Positions 11,686 through 21,673 of a stretch of 22,147 nucleotides of DNA are shown here, piece by piece. The stretch is from Conidiobolus incongruus B7586. Taxonomy: Eukaryota > Entomophthoromycota > Entomophthoromycetes > Entomophthorales > Conidiobolaceae. The notes under the pieces were generated by a model, which worked only from the letters and a program-made list of their open reading frames with translations, ran no database searches and was not told the DNA's origin. A program made the translations under genes and the position numbers. Location: positions 1 to 22,147 of the forward strand of contig JNEM01010136.1 in the NCBI GenBank assembly GCA_000697335.1. Direction: 5' to 3'. Numbering within the stretch: the first letter of the stretch is position 1; each line of letters starts with the position of its first letter.

Positions 11686-11935
11686 TCCTATTTATTGAAT
11701 ATTTCGAATAGCGTAAAGCAGGCTAGACACGCCTCATTACTGTTGAATTGGGTTGGGTCTTTGATAATATCAGGGAGTTCAATAAGAAAAGCGCTGGCTT
11801 GATGACAGCAGTAGTTGATCTGTATATCAACTTTTTTCTGTAAATTATTTTATCAGATCTTAAAACCATAGCAATAGGCAATGTAACTCTTTGGCATAAC
11901 ATATCAATAGTATCTTCCATTTGCAATTTACTTAT
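11686..11935. other. Second G+C-richer islet with a 67-codon open stretch
   Basis: The minus strand is open from an ATG at 11926 to a stop at 11723 (67 residues, beginning MQMEDTIDML). The plus strand over the same bases is also sparse in stops. The composition stands out from the flanks, but neither strand resembles a known protein, and a frame of this length can arise by chance here. I do not call a gene. Confidence 0.3.
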
Positions 11936-12038
11936 ATCATCAGTTGGCTGAAATCATATCTTAGATAAAAAATCTTTAACTATATTAAAATAAAAAAAAT
12001 ACACATAGTGTTGTATTTTGTAATATATCTTGTTATTA

Positions 12039-12351
12039 TTATCTCAAAATTAAAGAGATGAGAAATTTTTTGATATCTGATTTTTGAAATATTTTAATTC
12101 CTTTAAATAATAAAAAAATTAGCTAGTAAAGATGAAAACCTTTATAAATAAATTTAATATATTCGTAAAATAATAAGTTTTAATTCTAAATACAGAGTTA
12201 ATTTATAAATTATAAAATTTTGCTAAATATATAGCAAAAAGTTATTAATAAAAAATCAATTTGATATAATATATTTATTATTGTAAATCGATTGTTAAAA
12301 TATTTATTTATTTTCAATCTTGAAAAAATCTAATATTTAAAACTAAAGCAA
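12039..12351 (+). mobile_element. Mariner deletion derivative (MITE-like)
   Basis: A 313-bp sequence flanked by TA (12037-12038 and 12352-12353) whose two ends match the two ends of the mariner at 6375-7676. The left end ttatctcaaaattaaagaga, followed by atgagaaattttttgatatctgattttt-type sequence, parallels 6375-6424. The right part, including ttgctaaatatatagcaaaa (about 12222-12241), parallels the transposase 3' end near 7539-7558, and the last ~60 bp parallel 7617-7676. The middle of the transposase is missing, so it could have moved only with transposase supplied by a full-length mariner. It has diverged considerably from the 6.4-kb copy. Confidence 0.8.
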
Positions 12352-13236
12352 TATAGATTCATTTTAAGAAGCACTTACATATAGAATTTAATAAATGTAT
12401 TTATATACTTTGCTATTTATTTTTTTAGGATTATATATCTTAAAATTAAATTATTGTTGAAATATTATAATAAAATATCTTATTTTGCTTACTTTTCTTT
12501 TCGAAAGACTTGGAGTTTAAATAGTTATTTAATTATTAATATAAAGTTTATTAAAATTTAATAAAAATAACAAAGAAACTTAATTGATAATAGACTAACA
12601 AAGCCAGTTTGCATTAAGAATAATATTCACTTTACTATCATATTAAGACAGATGGCTAATTTTCCACTATACCAGTGATATAGTAATATCATATATTGTA
12701 TTTCAAGTTAAATTAACTATTGATAAGTTACTTTATCAATATTTTAAAGTTTATCTATCGATTGACTTTAATCAGTATTAATAGCTTTAGATGATATCAG
12801 TTCAAATATATATACATATATTTTATTAACTATCTTTTGTCAAAATAATTATATCACTAAAGTATCTAATAGTATAGTTTGAATAATTTATATAAATTAC
12901 TATTTAACAGTTATAAGCATTGTTGGTGATTAAAACAATATAATGTAAAAGATTTAAAGTTAATGTAATTAATGGATATATCAATAAACTAAGGTGATTT
13001 AAGCATTATTAATTAATGATATAATATTATATAATATGAATCAATATATTATTATTCAATAAAATATTAATTTTTTAAATAATTATTTTCAAATAATAAA
13101 TTTTAAAAAAGAAAAAACCATATTTATTAGCTAAATTTATTCTATTTATGAAATTAGATTTACTTGAAATATACCTGATTAATGAAAGTTAAATAAATTA
13201 TATCGATGAATTATAGGTACTAGCGTATTAATGACT
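12352..13236. other. Intergenic AT-rich stretch, nothing identified
   Basis: No open frame of note, no RNA gene, and no repeat shared with the rest of the window that I can see. Confidence 0.5.
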
Positions 13237-13446
13237 TTATATAATATAATTAGTTGTTGTAACGAGATTAGCTAGGGGTATCAATGCCAGCTCTAATATT
13301 TTGCCATGATGGTCGGAGATATAAGTGACTATGTGATCTACAACTCTAGGGGCCATGAGGACCAGTTGGGTCGCAATGGCCATCCGATTGGGTTCATCAT
13401 ATGGGGTTAACTGTAAATTGGGGAGATTAGAACGAATGAGAGACAT
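13237..13446 (-). CDS. Possible small hypothetical protein (69 aa)
   Basis: An ATG frame of 69 codons, starting MSLIRSNLPNLQLTPYDEPN, preceded by an in-frame stop, lying in a patch with markedly higher G+C than its surroundings. It shows no signal peptide, membrane segment or motif that I recognise, and no clear splice site extending it. The composition argues for some constraint. However, the plus strand of the same patch is also largely open, and G+C-rich sequence stays open more easily by chance. It may be a real small gene, one exon of a larger gene, or a shadow. Confidence 0.3.
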   Translation of the reverse strand: MSLIRSNLPNLQLTPYDEPNRMAIATQLVLMAPRVVDHIVTYISDHHGKILELALIPLANLVTTTNYII

Positions 13447-13539
13447 ATTATAAAATTATGTAATAGTGAGTAAAGCTAAATAAGAAAAGAAATTGTAGCA
13501 GAATAGATTTTATTATTCAGATAAGTGAGTAGTATGGTA

Positions 13540-13815
13540 TGACTAGTGATAAATTAGTGGGTGATTTAAGTAACACCAAGGCAGAGGGGTTACGTTTGGA
13601 AGTGTTAGATATGGGAGAGGATAGTTGGTATTAGAGTTGTGAACTTTGAATATGAACCAAAATCAAGCTTCCATGATAGAAGCTACTGGTATATTTAAAG
13701 GTATTTTAAGAGTTTGCAGGGATGTGGCTGTGAAATGTGTGTCCTTGTGATGATTCACGGGACTGGTTCCTTAATCTTGTTTATCCGAAGGAACAGGATG
13801 CGACAGTTGTAATTG
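13540..13815. other. G+C-rich islet with two hairpins, nature unknown
   Basis: The plus strand is rich in G and poor in C compared with the flanks. AGCTTC (13666-13671) pairs with GAAGCT (13679-13684). GTTCCTT (13766-13772) pairs perfectly with AAGGAAC (13788-13794). GTGATGA at 13747-13753 matches a snoRNA C-box consensus, but I find no convincing D box. A 32-codon ATG frame (13652-13750, starting MNQNQASMIEATG) is the only coding hint on this strand. Candidate readings are a non-coding RNA, a decayed exon, or an upstream region for the minus-strand frame at 13237-13446. Confidence 0.35.
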
Positions 13816-15794
13816 ATATTTAATTTATTAATATTAAGATTTAACTAGAATTGAAGATTAGAATCGATATTATTCAATTAATATTTTAACCAATATTTAA
13901 TAAAGTGTAATATATTTCAAAAATGATATTTTAAGGAATTTAGTTTTAATTTAATAATGTTAAATATATTATAATTAACCTATTTTATTTGACTGGATCT
14001 ATATTAAATTCAACATTAAAAAAATTAAGTGTTAATAAATAATGATTTTATGATATGGGTTTATTATTTTAACTCTATATTTATTTTGATACAGAAAATA
14101 AAAATAATGGTATATTGCTTATATTAAGATCAAAATTATTAAAATATTTTTTGTTAAACATTTTAAGAAGAGAAAATAAATTTCTCTAATATCATTTAAT
14201 ATTGATATTGAACATTAGGTGAAATTCTATTTTATTCTTTCCAGGCATATATTGACATTAAAGAATAGTGAATTAAGCTTTGGTTTAAGAAGTTATAATT
14301 AATATTTCCCTAGTGTATTAAATATATTAAAAGTAATTATAATTATAAGAATATTATATTTAAACCTAAACTTAGAATTAAAAGTAGGTCTAAAATAGCT
14401 ATAAAAGAGGGTGATTATAATTAAAAAAACGAACTATTATTTATTATTATAAAGAAAGTAATAAGAGGTTAGAATTAACCTCATTGTTTTTAAGTCAGAA
14501 AGTGTTGAGGAACCAATTCTATATAATTAATAATTTTGCATTATTATTTCAATAAATATTATTTTTAATAATAATAATAATATAAACTGTTTATTATTGA
14601 GCTGATCTAATAATAATCAATATAAATGCTGTTTAAAGTGTAATCTTTAATCAAATGTGGTATTAATATTAAGTTAAAGAAAAGTGGCATAATAATACAA
14701 CGGTAGAAATTTAACAGGTTTTTTAGACTTCTTATCAAAAATATATGACTGTCAGGTAAATAGGAAAGTATACTGTGAAAATACAATATCTTGAATATAG
14801 TTAGTAATTAGTATTAATACATAATGACAATATTACTTTATCAAAATTCAAAGATATCATATTTTTGAATTATATTAAACTGCCACTTAATCCATTCTAA
14901 AATTTATCATCAGTATATCATAAGTAAAGTTTTTATTTTTCTTAGATTAACAACTCACAAATAATTATTATGATATTGTTTAGTAGTAGCATTTTAACAT
15001 AATTATCTCCTTTATATAAAAATTTCTGACTTTTTGGTGTTTATAATAATTTTAAAATGTTTGACATATTTGTGTTTAATGGAAAGATGTAAATATATCA
15101 AGTTCTTAACAATATTTATATATTAAGAGAATAGTATGATTTACCTCATAATCAAGTCATCAAATAATAGTAAAAAATAGATTAATAAATTAATCTATTT
15201 AAGCCTATTATTTAAATCAAATTGATAATATTTTTCACTAAAGGTTAAAAGTATGAATTTTTCAATATATATCATCTCAAAAGATATCTGTGTTAGTATA
15301 TACCAATATCAATGCTGCCATAATTAATTGATGAAGCTGTATTCTTCCTAAAAAATTGATAACGAAATATTTTACCCCATTTTATTAGGATAATTTAGTA
15401 ATTTTTTGACTTCATTTTACATCATTCGAACTATAGTATTAAACCTTAAAGAAACTACTTACACTAACAAGTGATCAAGTGCATATTTAAAATTATATCA
15501 ACATTATCTTTGGCATAATATGTATTTAAAGTATATGGGAAACGCTTGATGATATTATTTTGAACATTAGCTAACTTTGAATCAAATATCAATAATTAAG
15601 TTTATTTAAATACTCTAATAGTTTATTATTTCTAATCAATAATTTATGAAAGTCAAAAAAATCAAGATTCTTTTGAAGTTTTATTTTAATAAACTAGACA
15701 AATTGAATTGAGGAATTTATTAAGTGCAATCAAATATAACCCGCTCCTTAACTTTCAAGTATTGATATCTTAACTTTTATCAAATGAATTACAA
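13816..15794. other. Long intergenic stretch upstream of the nucleotidyltransferase gene
   Basis: AT-rich with stops in all frames at background density. A perfect 12-bp inverted repeat with a 2-base spacer (aaatagattaat / attaatctattt) lies at 15175-15200. A short upstream reading frame starts at an ATG at 15784, out of frame with and overlapping the gene start at 15795. No other gene, RNA or repeat was recognised. Confidence 0.5.
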
Positions 15795-17422
15795 ATGGCA
15801 AATCCAAGGTTTCCCACTTATTCCAAAGTGATCTCCCTATCCAGAAGCCCTAAAAACGACCCCGAATTAAAGCAACGAAAAAAGCTCCTCGAAGATTTTT
15901 GTTATAATACACTTTTACAGCATCCTGATGGCCTGTCAACGGTTGATTTAGGAAATATCATTCACACTGCCAATATGAAATATCTAGTTCCAAACTCTGG
16001 TCTGAGTGCTTTTTTGAATTCTCCAGAACGTAACAATAAATTCATAGTTGAACGTATGTTGTTTTATCCTCCCAACAATATTCCAATGAATATAGTCAAA
16101 ATCAATACCAGTATTAACCGAAGTAAATATATTTCCAGGGAAGAAAAGGTTTATAATGTTATTACGATTTTACTTGCTAAATATAACTGGGATCTTATGA
16201 GTCTAATAGAGGTAAAATGAATTTTACATTCTATTATATTACTTTAACCAAAATTTAGCACTTTAAATTTTCAGACAAAGATCTTACAAATATGTCCAAT
16301 ATTGTGGAAATAATTGCACTTGTAACAAAACTTCAATTCTCAAACAGGTATGAGGTATCCACTGGCTCATTAGACTCGACTCGATTATTCTCTGGATATG
16401 GTCAGCTCAAAATTACTTTGAAACCCAACTTTTTAGATCAAAATATATCTCACAAGATTTCCAGGTCTTCTTTCATTGAATTTTATCATAAAATGAAGGA
16501 ACCTTTAAAACAAGAAAATATCATTTTGATGGACTATGAAGAATTCGATGTTGAAATGTGTATTCATTTTTATCATAAGGAGTATAACATACATGGTGAA
16601 ATTAGAGCTTATGACCTAAAATTGGTTCTTAAAAACGAACTCATTCAAGCATATTCCAACTTGCATCCACTTATCTATACTATGTTTTTGACCATAAAAA
16701 TCTGGGCTAATTCGAAAAAGCTAGATGACTATTGGAATAGCTCTATTATTAACTTGCATGCACATTATTTCATATTTATAGCCTATTTACAATCTATTCA
16801 ATTGGTTCCAAATCTCCAAAAATTATGTCATGGTCATTTCAGCCATCAGCCCAAAACTCTGAACTGGAATTTTTATCACAAATTTCCCCAAGAATTAGCT
16901 AAAGCATATCAAGATATACATAAATCCAAAAAATTGAGTCAGTGTGACAAATGCGGTCAACAGCTAACTTTAATTACAACAAACCAACCTACATATTATT
17001 GGAACAAATGTATTAAAGTCAACCTTAGTCAAATAGAATGCAGCCTTGAAATGATCTTTAAAAACTTTTTCGAGTTTATGACTTTCAAATTCGATTATTT
17101 CAATTGGGCAGTAGATATTCGACAAAGTGGATTTGTAAATAGAGCTTTTTTGCAAGGAATTCTCTCTCCAGTTAATAAGTTAACGCATATTAGTCTGATG
17201 CTATGTGTTCTAAGCCCACTTGATAATAATCAGCCAGAATGTAAAGTTGTTCATCCTTGGTGCGTGGATGGTTTGAGATGGGAATATAAACAAGCATATG
17301 AAGCTATTAGAAATAAGAAATACAATCAATTAATTACACCAGCAATAGATTTGACCCCCCAAGATATCATTAATCACAACATTTATAGTTGGGTTAAAGA
17401 ACTCAACAAACCATTGGACTAG
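15795..17422 (+). CDS. Cid1/TUTase-like nucleotidyltransferase family protein, probably catalytically inactive
   Basis: Two exons, 15795-16211 and 16259-17422, joined by a 47-nt intron (GTAAAATG...TTTAG, phase 0), give 526 residues. Using the later CAG acceptor at 16272-16274 instead would break the frame. Residues ~20-95 look helical and may form a winged-helix or LOTUS-like module (weak). The nucleotidyltransferase core follows: GS at 175-176, the strand GYGQLKI at 185-191 where family members have SDxDL/I, and YDLKL with the third-carboxylate candidate Asp258. Next come the IKIWANSKKL helix (285-294) and YLQ, then the PAP/25A-associated domain with FKNFFEF (406-412) and LSPLDNN (457-463). 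A CDKC pair (368-371) sits between them. Known family members add U or A tails to RNA 3' ends. Here Q188-L189-K190 replaces the metal-binding DxD, so I infer loss of catalysis, leaving an RNA-binding or scaffold role. The gene itself looks intact. Confidence 0.83.
16212..16258 (+). other. Intron of the nucleotidyltransferase-like gene
   Basis: 47 nt, GTAAAA donor, TTTAG acceptor, with a branch-like actttaac about 10-18 nt before the acceptor. Removing it joins two open frames in phase 0 (…SLIE + HFKFSDKD…). Confidence 0.8.
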
Positions 17423-18245
17423 CAAATTAACTAGTAAATAATTCAACTGATTACATTCCAATTGCTTATTAGTTGAATTATATTTAAGAATTATTTTATT
17501 TGTTCTTTAATTATTATTGTACTAAAACGGGATTAATGAATAATTATAATGATGTTTAACTTATTTCATAATATCAAGTACTTTTTTGTATAATTTCGAA
17601 TGCTAAATCGATAATATTTTTATTTTGAATTAATGGATTAAAGCATATATATTGATGTTTCACAGAATAGTAATAAAATAATATTTTTTATTGTGTATAT
17701 TATAGGAGCATATTTAAATATGCAGTTAAATAGTGATCTATACATGATGACTAAATTAAAAAGTATGATATATATAAACTAACGAATATTCGATGAATGA
17801 CCTTAATTTAATATTATTTAATAAAATTATCAATTTGAAAAATCAGAATATAAATATAAATATAAATATAAATATTTTATAAGACAATAAATAATTTAAT
17901 AGAATATGTATAGATATTATTTTATATTATATTTAAATAAATTTCATTGAAAAATGATTGGTATTAAAGTTGTAAATATATAATTAGCTTACTTTGAAAA
18001 ATACAAGAGTTTAAAAGATAATGAAACTAGAATGCAAAGAAAAAAACTTCAAATTAGTAAATGAAGATATTCAAGGGATATGGTTCAACATCGAAAAGTG
18101 AAATTGAGTTTGCTATAGCATATTTTATAGCTTGATTAGTCACTGTGATATTCTTAAAACTGATCGATATAAAAGATTGAAACTGTGATAATAGGGGATT
18201 AGCAAAATCAATCAAGATTTTGAATGTATGTTTAGAAAGAATAAT
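17423..18245. other. Convergent intergenic region between the nucleotidyltransferase-like gene and MDE1
   Basis: The two genes point toward each other, so this holds both 3' ends. It contains a short ATATAA hexamer array (about 17847-17875) and otherwise featureless AT-rich sequence. On the minus strand AATAAA overlaps the MDE1 stop codon (18245-18250), a possible but very close polyadenylation signal. Confidence 0.5.
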
Positions 18246-19125
18246 TTATTGATGCAAATGCAAATCTTCAGGAGCCACTTCGGGAGCTTGGGTAGGGTCC
18301 AATCCCAATTGCTTCATCTTCACAGCGATTTCGAATAAATAATCATAGCATTCACACATAGATTTAGCCTTTTCCCAAGTCTCTCCCCAAACGTAGACGC
18401 CATGACGTCTAACGAGTACTGCACAGGTATCTGGATACTCCTCCATGGCCTGAGCCATGCGACTGGTCAAATCTTCCTCTAGAGGAGTGTTTTCAACAAT
18501 GGGCACAATGAGTCTGTCGAAATAGCGCAAGTTAGTTTTTGTATTGCCCTTTCTAATGCCTTTAATCATCTCTTGATGAGTGATTTCAAAGGTTTTTCCA
18601 GGGAATAGCAGAGTGGCTAAAACAGCGTTTTGGGAATGGGTATGGATACAAGCCTCTGATCTGTATTTAGTGAAGGCATTGTAGAATAGGGGAGTACATG
18701 CGGATGGTTTGAATACTGGGGGAGCTCTCAATACTTGACGTGATTCTAAATGTAAAACAAATAGGTCGAGAGGTTGAATACGTTCCTTTTGAACACCTAT
18801 ATTTTGTTGATTATTATTATTAATTTTAAATTATTATTTATGAAATTTACCAGAAGGAGCAATATAAACGTGATCCCTAATAATAAAGTGTTAAGGAATA
18901 TAAATAAAGCTATATTTATAGAAATTACCCTCTTCTGATAGAAATACCACCACCAGTACCAGTAACCCAACCAAGAGTATAAAACAGTCTACACAATTCG
19001 GGAATCAAATTGGCGGGATGTAAAGGATCTTTCGATACAACCAACTGTTCAAATTCATTTAATTCGCCATTATCTGAAAGATGATCTAATTTGGCTCTTT
19101 TTTCTTGATCTGTTCCAGTCATCAT
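18246..19125 (-). CDS. MDE1: Methylthioribulose-1-phosphate dehydratase (MtnB/APIP family)
   Basis: A cytosolic, zinc-dependent, class II aldolase-fold enzyme that dehydrates 5-methylthioribulose-1-phosphate in the methionine salvage pathway. Three exons on the minus strand (19125-18929, 18876-18851, 18796-18246) give 257 residues, close to human APIP (242) and yeast Mde1 (244). Introns are 52 and 54 nt, with GTAATT and GTAAAT donors and TAG acceptors. Family blocks appear in order: [13 protein letters not shown] (52-64), YIAPSGVQKER (70-80), CTPLF (108-112), IHTHS with zinc ligands His126 and His128, HQEMIKGI with catalytic Glu150, and RRHGVYVWG with zinc ligand His206. All four residues sit exactly 11 positions after their human APIP counterparts (115, 117, 139, 195). 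The start is the first of two tandem ATGs. The gene is intact and diverges from the SSB gene. Confidence 0.97.
18797..18850 (-). other. MDE1 intron 2
   Basis: 54 nt, GTAAAT donor at 18850, ATATAG acceptor ending at 18797. Phase 1: the Gly codon of APSGVQ is split across it. Confidence 0.92.
18877..18928 (-). other. MDE1 intron 1
   Basis: 52 nt, GTAATT donor at 18928, ATTAG acceptor ending at 18877. Phase 2, inside the Gly codon after ISIRR. Together with intron 2 it leaves a 26-nt middle exon coding DHVYIAPS. Confidence 0.92.
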
Positions 19126-19793
19126 TAATATTGTATTATTTATTTCGATGTTGCAATGATTTTAAAGTGTATGATATCTTTTAATTAAATTTATTAATTG
19201 CATTAATTTATGGGTAGTGACTCAATTTGTGAATTTTTAGCATCCAATTAAATTTTAGAGTTAGTCAATCTAAAATTACTTCATAGTTCATTGGTATATT
19301 TGATAAATAGTTTGAATGATGTTATGAAGTCAAATTTGTAATATATTAATTAACTATTCAAAAATATTATTATTTGGTTTATACTTTGATCTTTGACAAG
19401 AAAAATTATCTCAAAGCTAATTTTTTATACAAATTTATAGCTAGAGTGCTAAAATCGTTAATTGATTTTCAATACATTGATGAAATGTTACAAGAAAACT
19501 GAATAAAGATGCAATTTCTGTTGTTTAATTGATTTGTAAAAGTTTTAATATGGTAATAGTTTGGAATATGAATAGTAATTTTGAAAAGATGTTAAGTTTT
19601 AATTTATAAATGTATCCCACAAATTGAAAACCCAAATTGAAGGTTGATTGGGTATTTAATGACTATTTGGGTTTCTATTCAGATTTCAATTTCAGCATCA
19701 AATTTTGTATTTGATTAAGTCAATTCAATTTGCTTAATCCACATTATTGCTTAATTAGAATTTCTTGAAATCGTTTTATTTCAAAACAAAAGA
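19126..19793. promoter_or_regulatory. Divergent promoter region shared by MDE1 and the SSB gene
   Basis: 668 bp between two oppositely directed start codons, so it should contain both promoters. The sequence is AT-rich. Around 19618-19740 it carries several C-containing motifs (caaattgaaaacccaaattg, gtcaattcaatttgcttaat) that stand out, but I recognise no named factor site. Assignment as a promoter rests on position alone. Confidence 0.5.
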
Positions 19794-20621
19794 ATGTCTT
19801 CTCATGGTGGCCTGAGAGGTGGCAAAAAATCTAACAAACCCAATTCACATACATATAAAGCAGTTTTAACAATTGACCAGTTAAAACCAGATATGATTGG
19901 ATTTAATATTACAGTAATGGTTGTAGATATTGGTATTAATTATATTAATACGGTGAAAATTCAACTCTAACAAGTATCATATTCATTTAGTCATGAATAC
20001 ATTTGAAGTTGCAGGTCAGCAGGGAACCAAAGTCACTACATATTTAGTCGCCGATAGGACAGGATCTATTGAATACACTCTATGGGGTGATGATCATAAA
20101 AATGTTAAAGAGGGAGATGTCTTACATCTTTCACCTGGGTAAATATTCATTTATATCCAACTCAATCTGGCTCTAATTATCCATTTTTCGAATATAGACA
20201 AGCCACGGTATTCAATGATAAATTACAGATTACTTTAGCTAAACATGGCCAACTGAAAAAGACTGGACAGTAAATAGAACCACTTGATTTCACTTACATT
20301 TAATTAATTCTTATTTTTAGATTCACATTCCCAGCTAAATTAGAACCCAATTATACGGCGTATTCTCAAAAATCAGATAATTCCAGCAATAATCACCATA
20401 ACCACAATAATCATAATAATCATAATAATCATAATAATCATAATAATCATAATAATCATAATAAGCATAATAACCATAATATAGAATCACCAAGTGGCAA
20501 CCATCAATTCTCAAATAATCACTATCACAATAACAATCATCCAAATAGCCAGCATCCAAATAGCCATCATCATCACAGCCATCGCTCTCATAGTGGTAGA
20601 TATCGTAATTACAGAAACTAA
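19794..20621 (+). CDS. SSB1/SOSS-B-type single-stranded DNA-binding protein (OB fold)
   Basis: Homologous to human NABP1/NABP2 (hSSB2/hSSB1), nuclear OB-fold proteins that bind single-stranded DNA during double-strand-break repair within the SOSS complex. Four exons (19794-19932, 20015-20138, 20198-20269, 20321-20621) give 211 residues. The three introns are 82, 59 and 51 nt with GT...AG ends, in phases 1, 2 and 2. The OB fold spans roughly residues 17-113: TIDQLKPDMIGFNITVMVVD, then VTTYLVADRTGSIEYTLWGD, EGDVLHLSPG, and TLAKHGQLKKTGQFTF, matching the family order of PGxKNxxxxFIVL, VADxTGSIxxSVWD, PGDIIRLTxGY and GRxGxxxKxGEF. The C-terminal third is low-complexity, with an Asn/His tract (about 135-168) followed by His/Ser- and Arg-rich sequence. 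Known orthologues also have a disordered, basic tail, but not this repeat. The gene is intact and divergent from MDE1. Confidence 0.92.
19933..20014 (+). other. SSB gene intron 1
   Basis: 82 nt, GTATTA donor, TTGCAG acceptor, phase 1. It separates MVVDIG from QQGTKVTTYLVADR. Confidence 0.85.
20139..20197 (+). other. SSB gene intron 2
   Basis: 59 nt, GTAAAT donor, ATATAG acceptor, phase 2. It joins HLSPG to QATVFNDK. Confidence 0.88.
20270..20320 (+). other. SSB gene intron 3
   Basis: 51 nt, GTAAAT donor, TTTTTAG acceptor, phase 2, inside a Gln codon. It joins KKTGQ to FTFPAKLEPN. Confidence 0.88.
20406..20477 (+). repeat. Coding 9-bp tandem repeat (AATAATCAT)n, Asn-Asn-His
   Basis: Six perfect units (20406-20459) followed by two units with one change each (AATAAGCAT, AATAACCAT). 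It lies in frame inside the SSB gene, so each unit adds Asn-Asn-His to the disordered tail and copy number can vary without breaking the frame. Confidence 0.95.
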
Positions 20622-21673
20622 TCTTATTATTCCATTCAATTTCATTGTACAGCGATAAATATTAAAAAGGTATCTCATTATATAAAAATAAACTTCAAAA
20701 TATAAATATAACCATATATCCTTACAGAACAATATAGTATTTTTGGCTTGATTGAAACTTCAAATACCAGCAAAATGCTTTAATAATGTACTTCAGCTCA
20801 ATAAGTTATTTTGATTAATACACTAGCAAAAATTATATCATTTTAATATATCAATTTTTATTTAAATATATATATGATAATTAGACATTTTAACATTATC
20901 ATATGTTTTTATTTATCCCAAAAACCACGTTAAATATTTTTTGAATGGGTTATTTACTGTATAAAATATATTAATATATATAAATGATTTGTAATTGGAA
21001 TTTGATATTAAATATTACATTTGGGAGAGTTAAAATTTATCAAGTATCATATATAATAATTACATTACAAGCCATCAAGATAAATATAAGCAGAATAGAG
21101 TAAGAAATTTCAGGCATTGACATAGGATATATTAATTAATATCTGTACTAGAGTGAATCAAACATAATACCAATTATTTGTATATTTTAGGGGAGAATTG
21201 TTGGTTTATATAAAATGGATCTTTAAATATTAATTTACTTTATTTATTATATAATTATTATACAGATAATCTGAGATATTTTTTAAAATATGGTGATCTA
21301 TAATAATATTCAAAAATATTTGTGTAAATAATGGATTAAATATAATATATTAATCTTGCTCAAAATATGTAGATTCACAGGTATAATATTACTTGGAATA
21401 GAATGTTATATAAATTAGTATATTCTTTTTGTAATCTCTCTTAAATTATGAATATCAGGTATATATAAATTTGAAATGATTTTGAATAGGCAAGATTTAG
21501 AGGAATGAATATACCAATAAATATCAAATAATTTGATTTTAAAAAGTTTATATAAATTTTCAAATATAGATAATAGAAAATATTTATAAATTCACCCTAG
21601 ATTTTAAATAATAAGAATTTTTTAAGATTGAAAATAAATAAATATTCTAATATATAACTTAAAATAAATATAT
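20622..21673. other. Intergenic stretch between the SSB gene and the solo LTR
   Basis: AT-rich downstream region of the SSB gene. No open frame, RNA gene or repeat relationship was recognised. Confidence 0.5.

Noticed and set aside
13250-14820. A long plus-strand frame that looks protein-like if stops are read as Gln, and the idea of a reassigned genetic code
   Set aside because: Stops there occur at about background frequency. The intact nucleotidyltransferase, MDE1 and SSB genes use CAA/CAG for Gln and end at ordinary stops, so the standard code holds.
16970-17155. Minus-strand open stretch inside the nucleotidyltransferase-like gene
   Set aside because: Shadow of the real coding frame on the plus strand.
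17831-17880. Short similarity (tttgaaaaatcagaa) to the mariner end
   Set aside because: Only about 15 bases, with no TA-flanked second end nearby. Likely chance in AT-rich sequence.
20335-20732. Two overlapping minus-strand open stretches rich in Tyr/Asp and Ile/Met
   Set aside because: Antisense shadows of the AATAATCAT repeat and the SSB gene 3' end.
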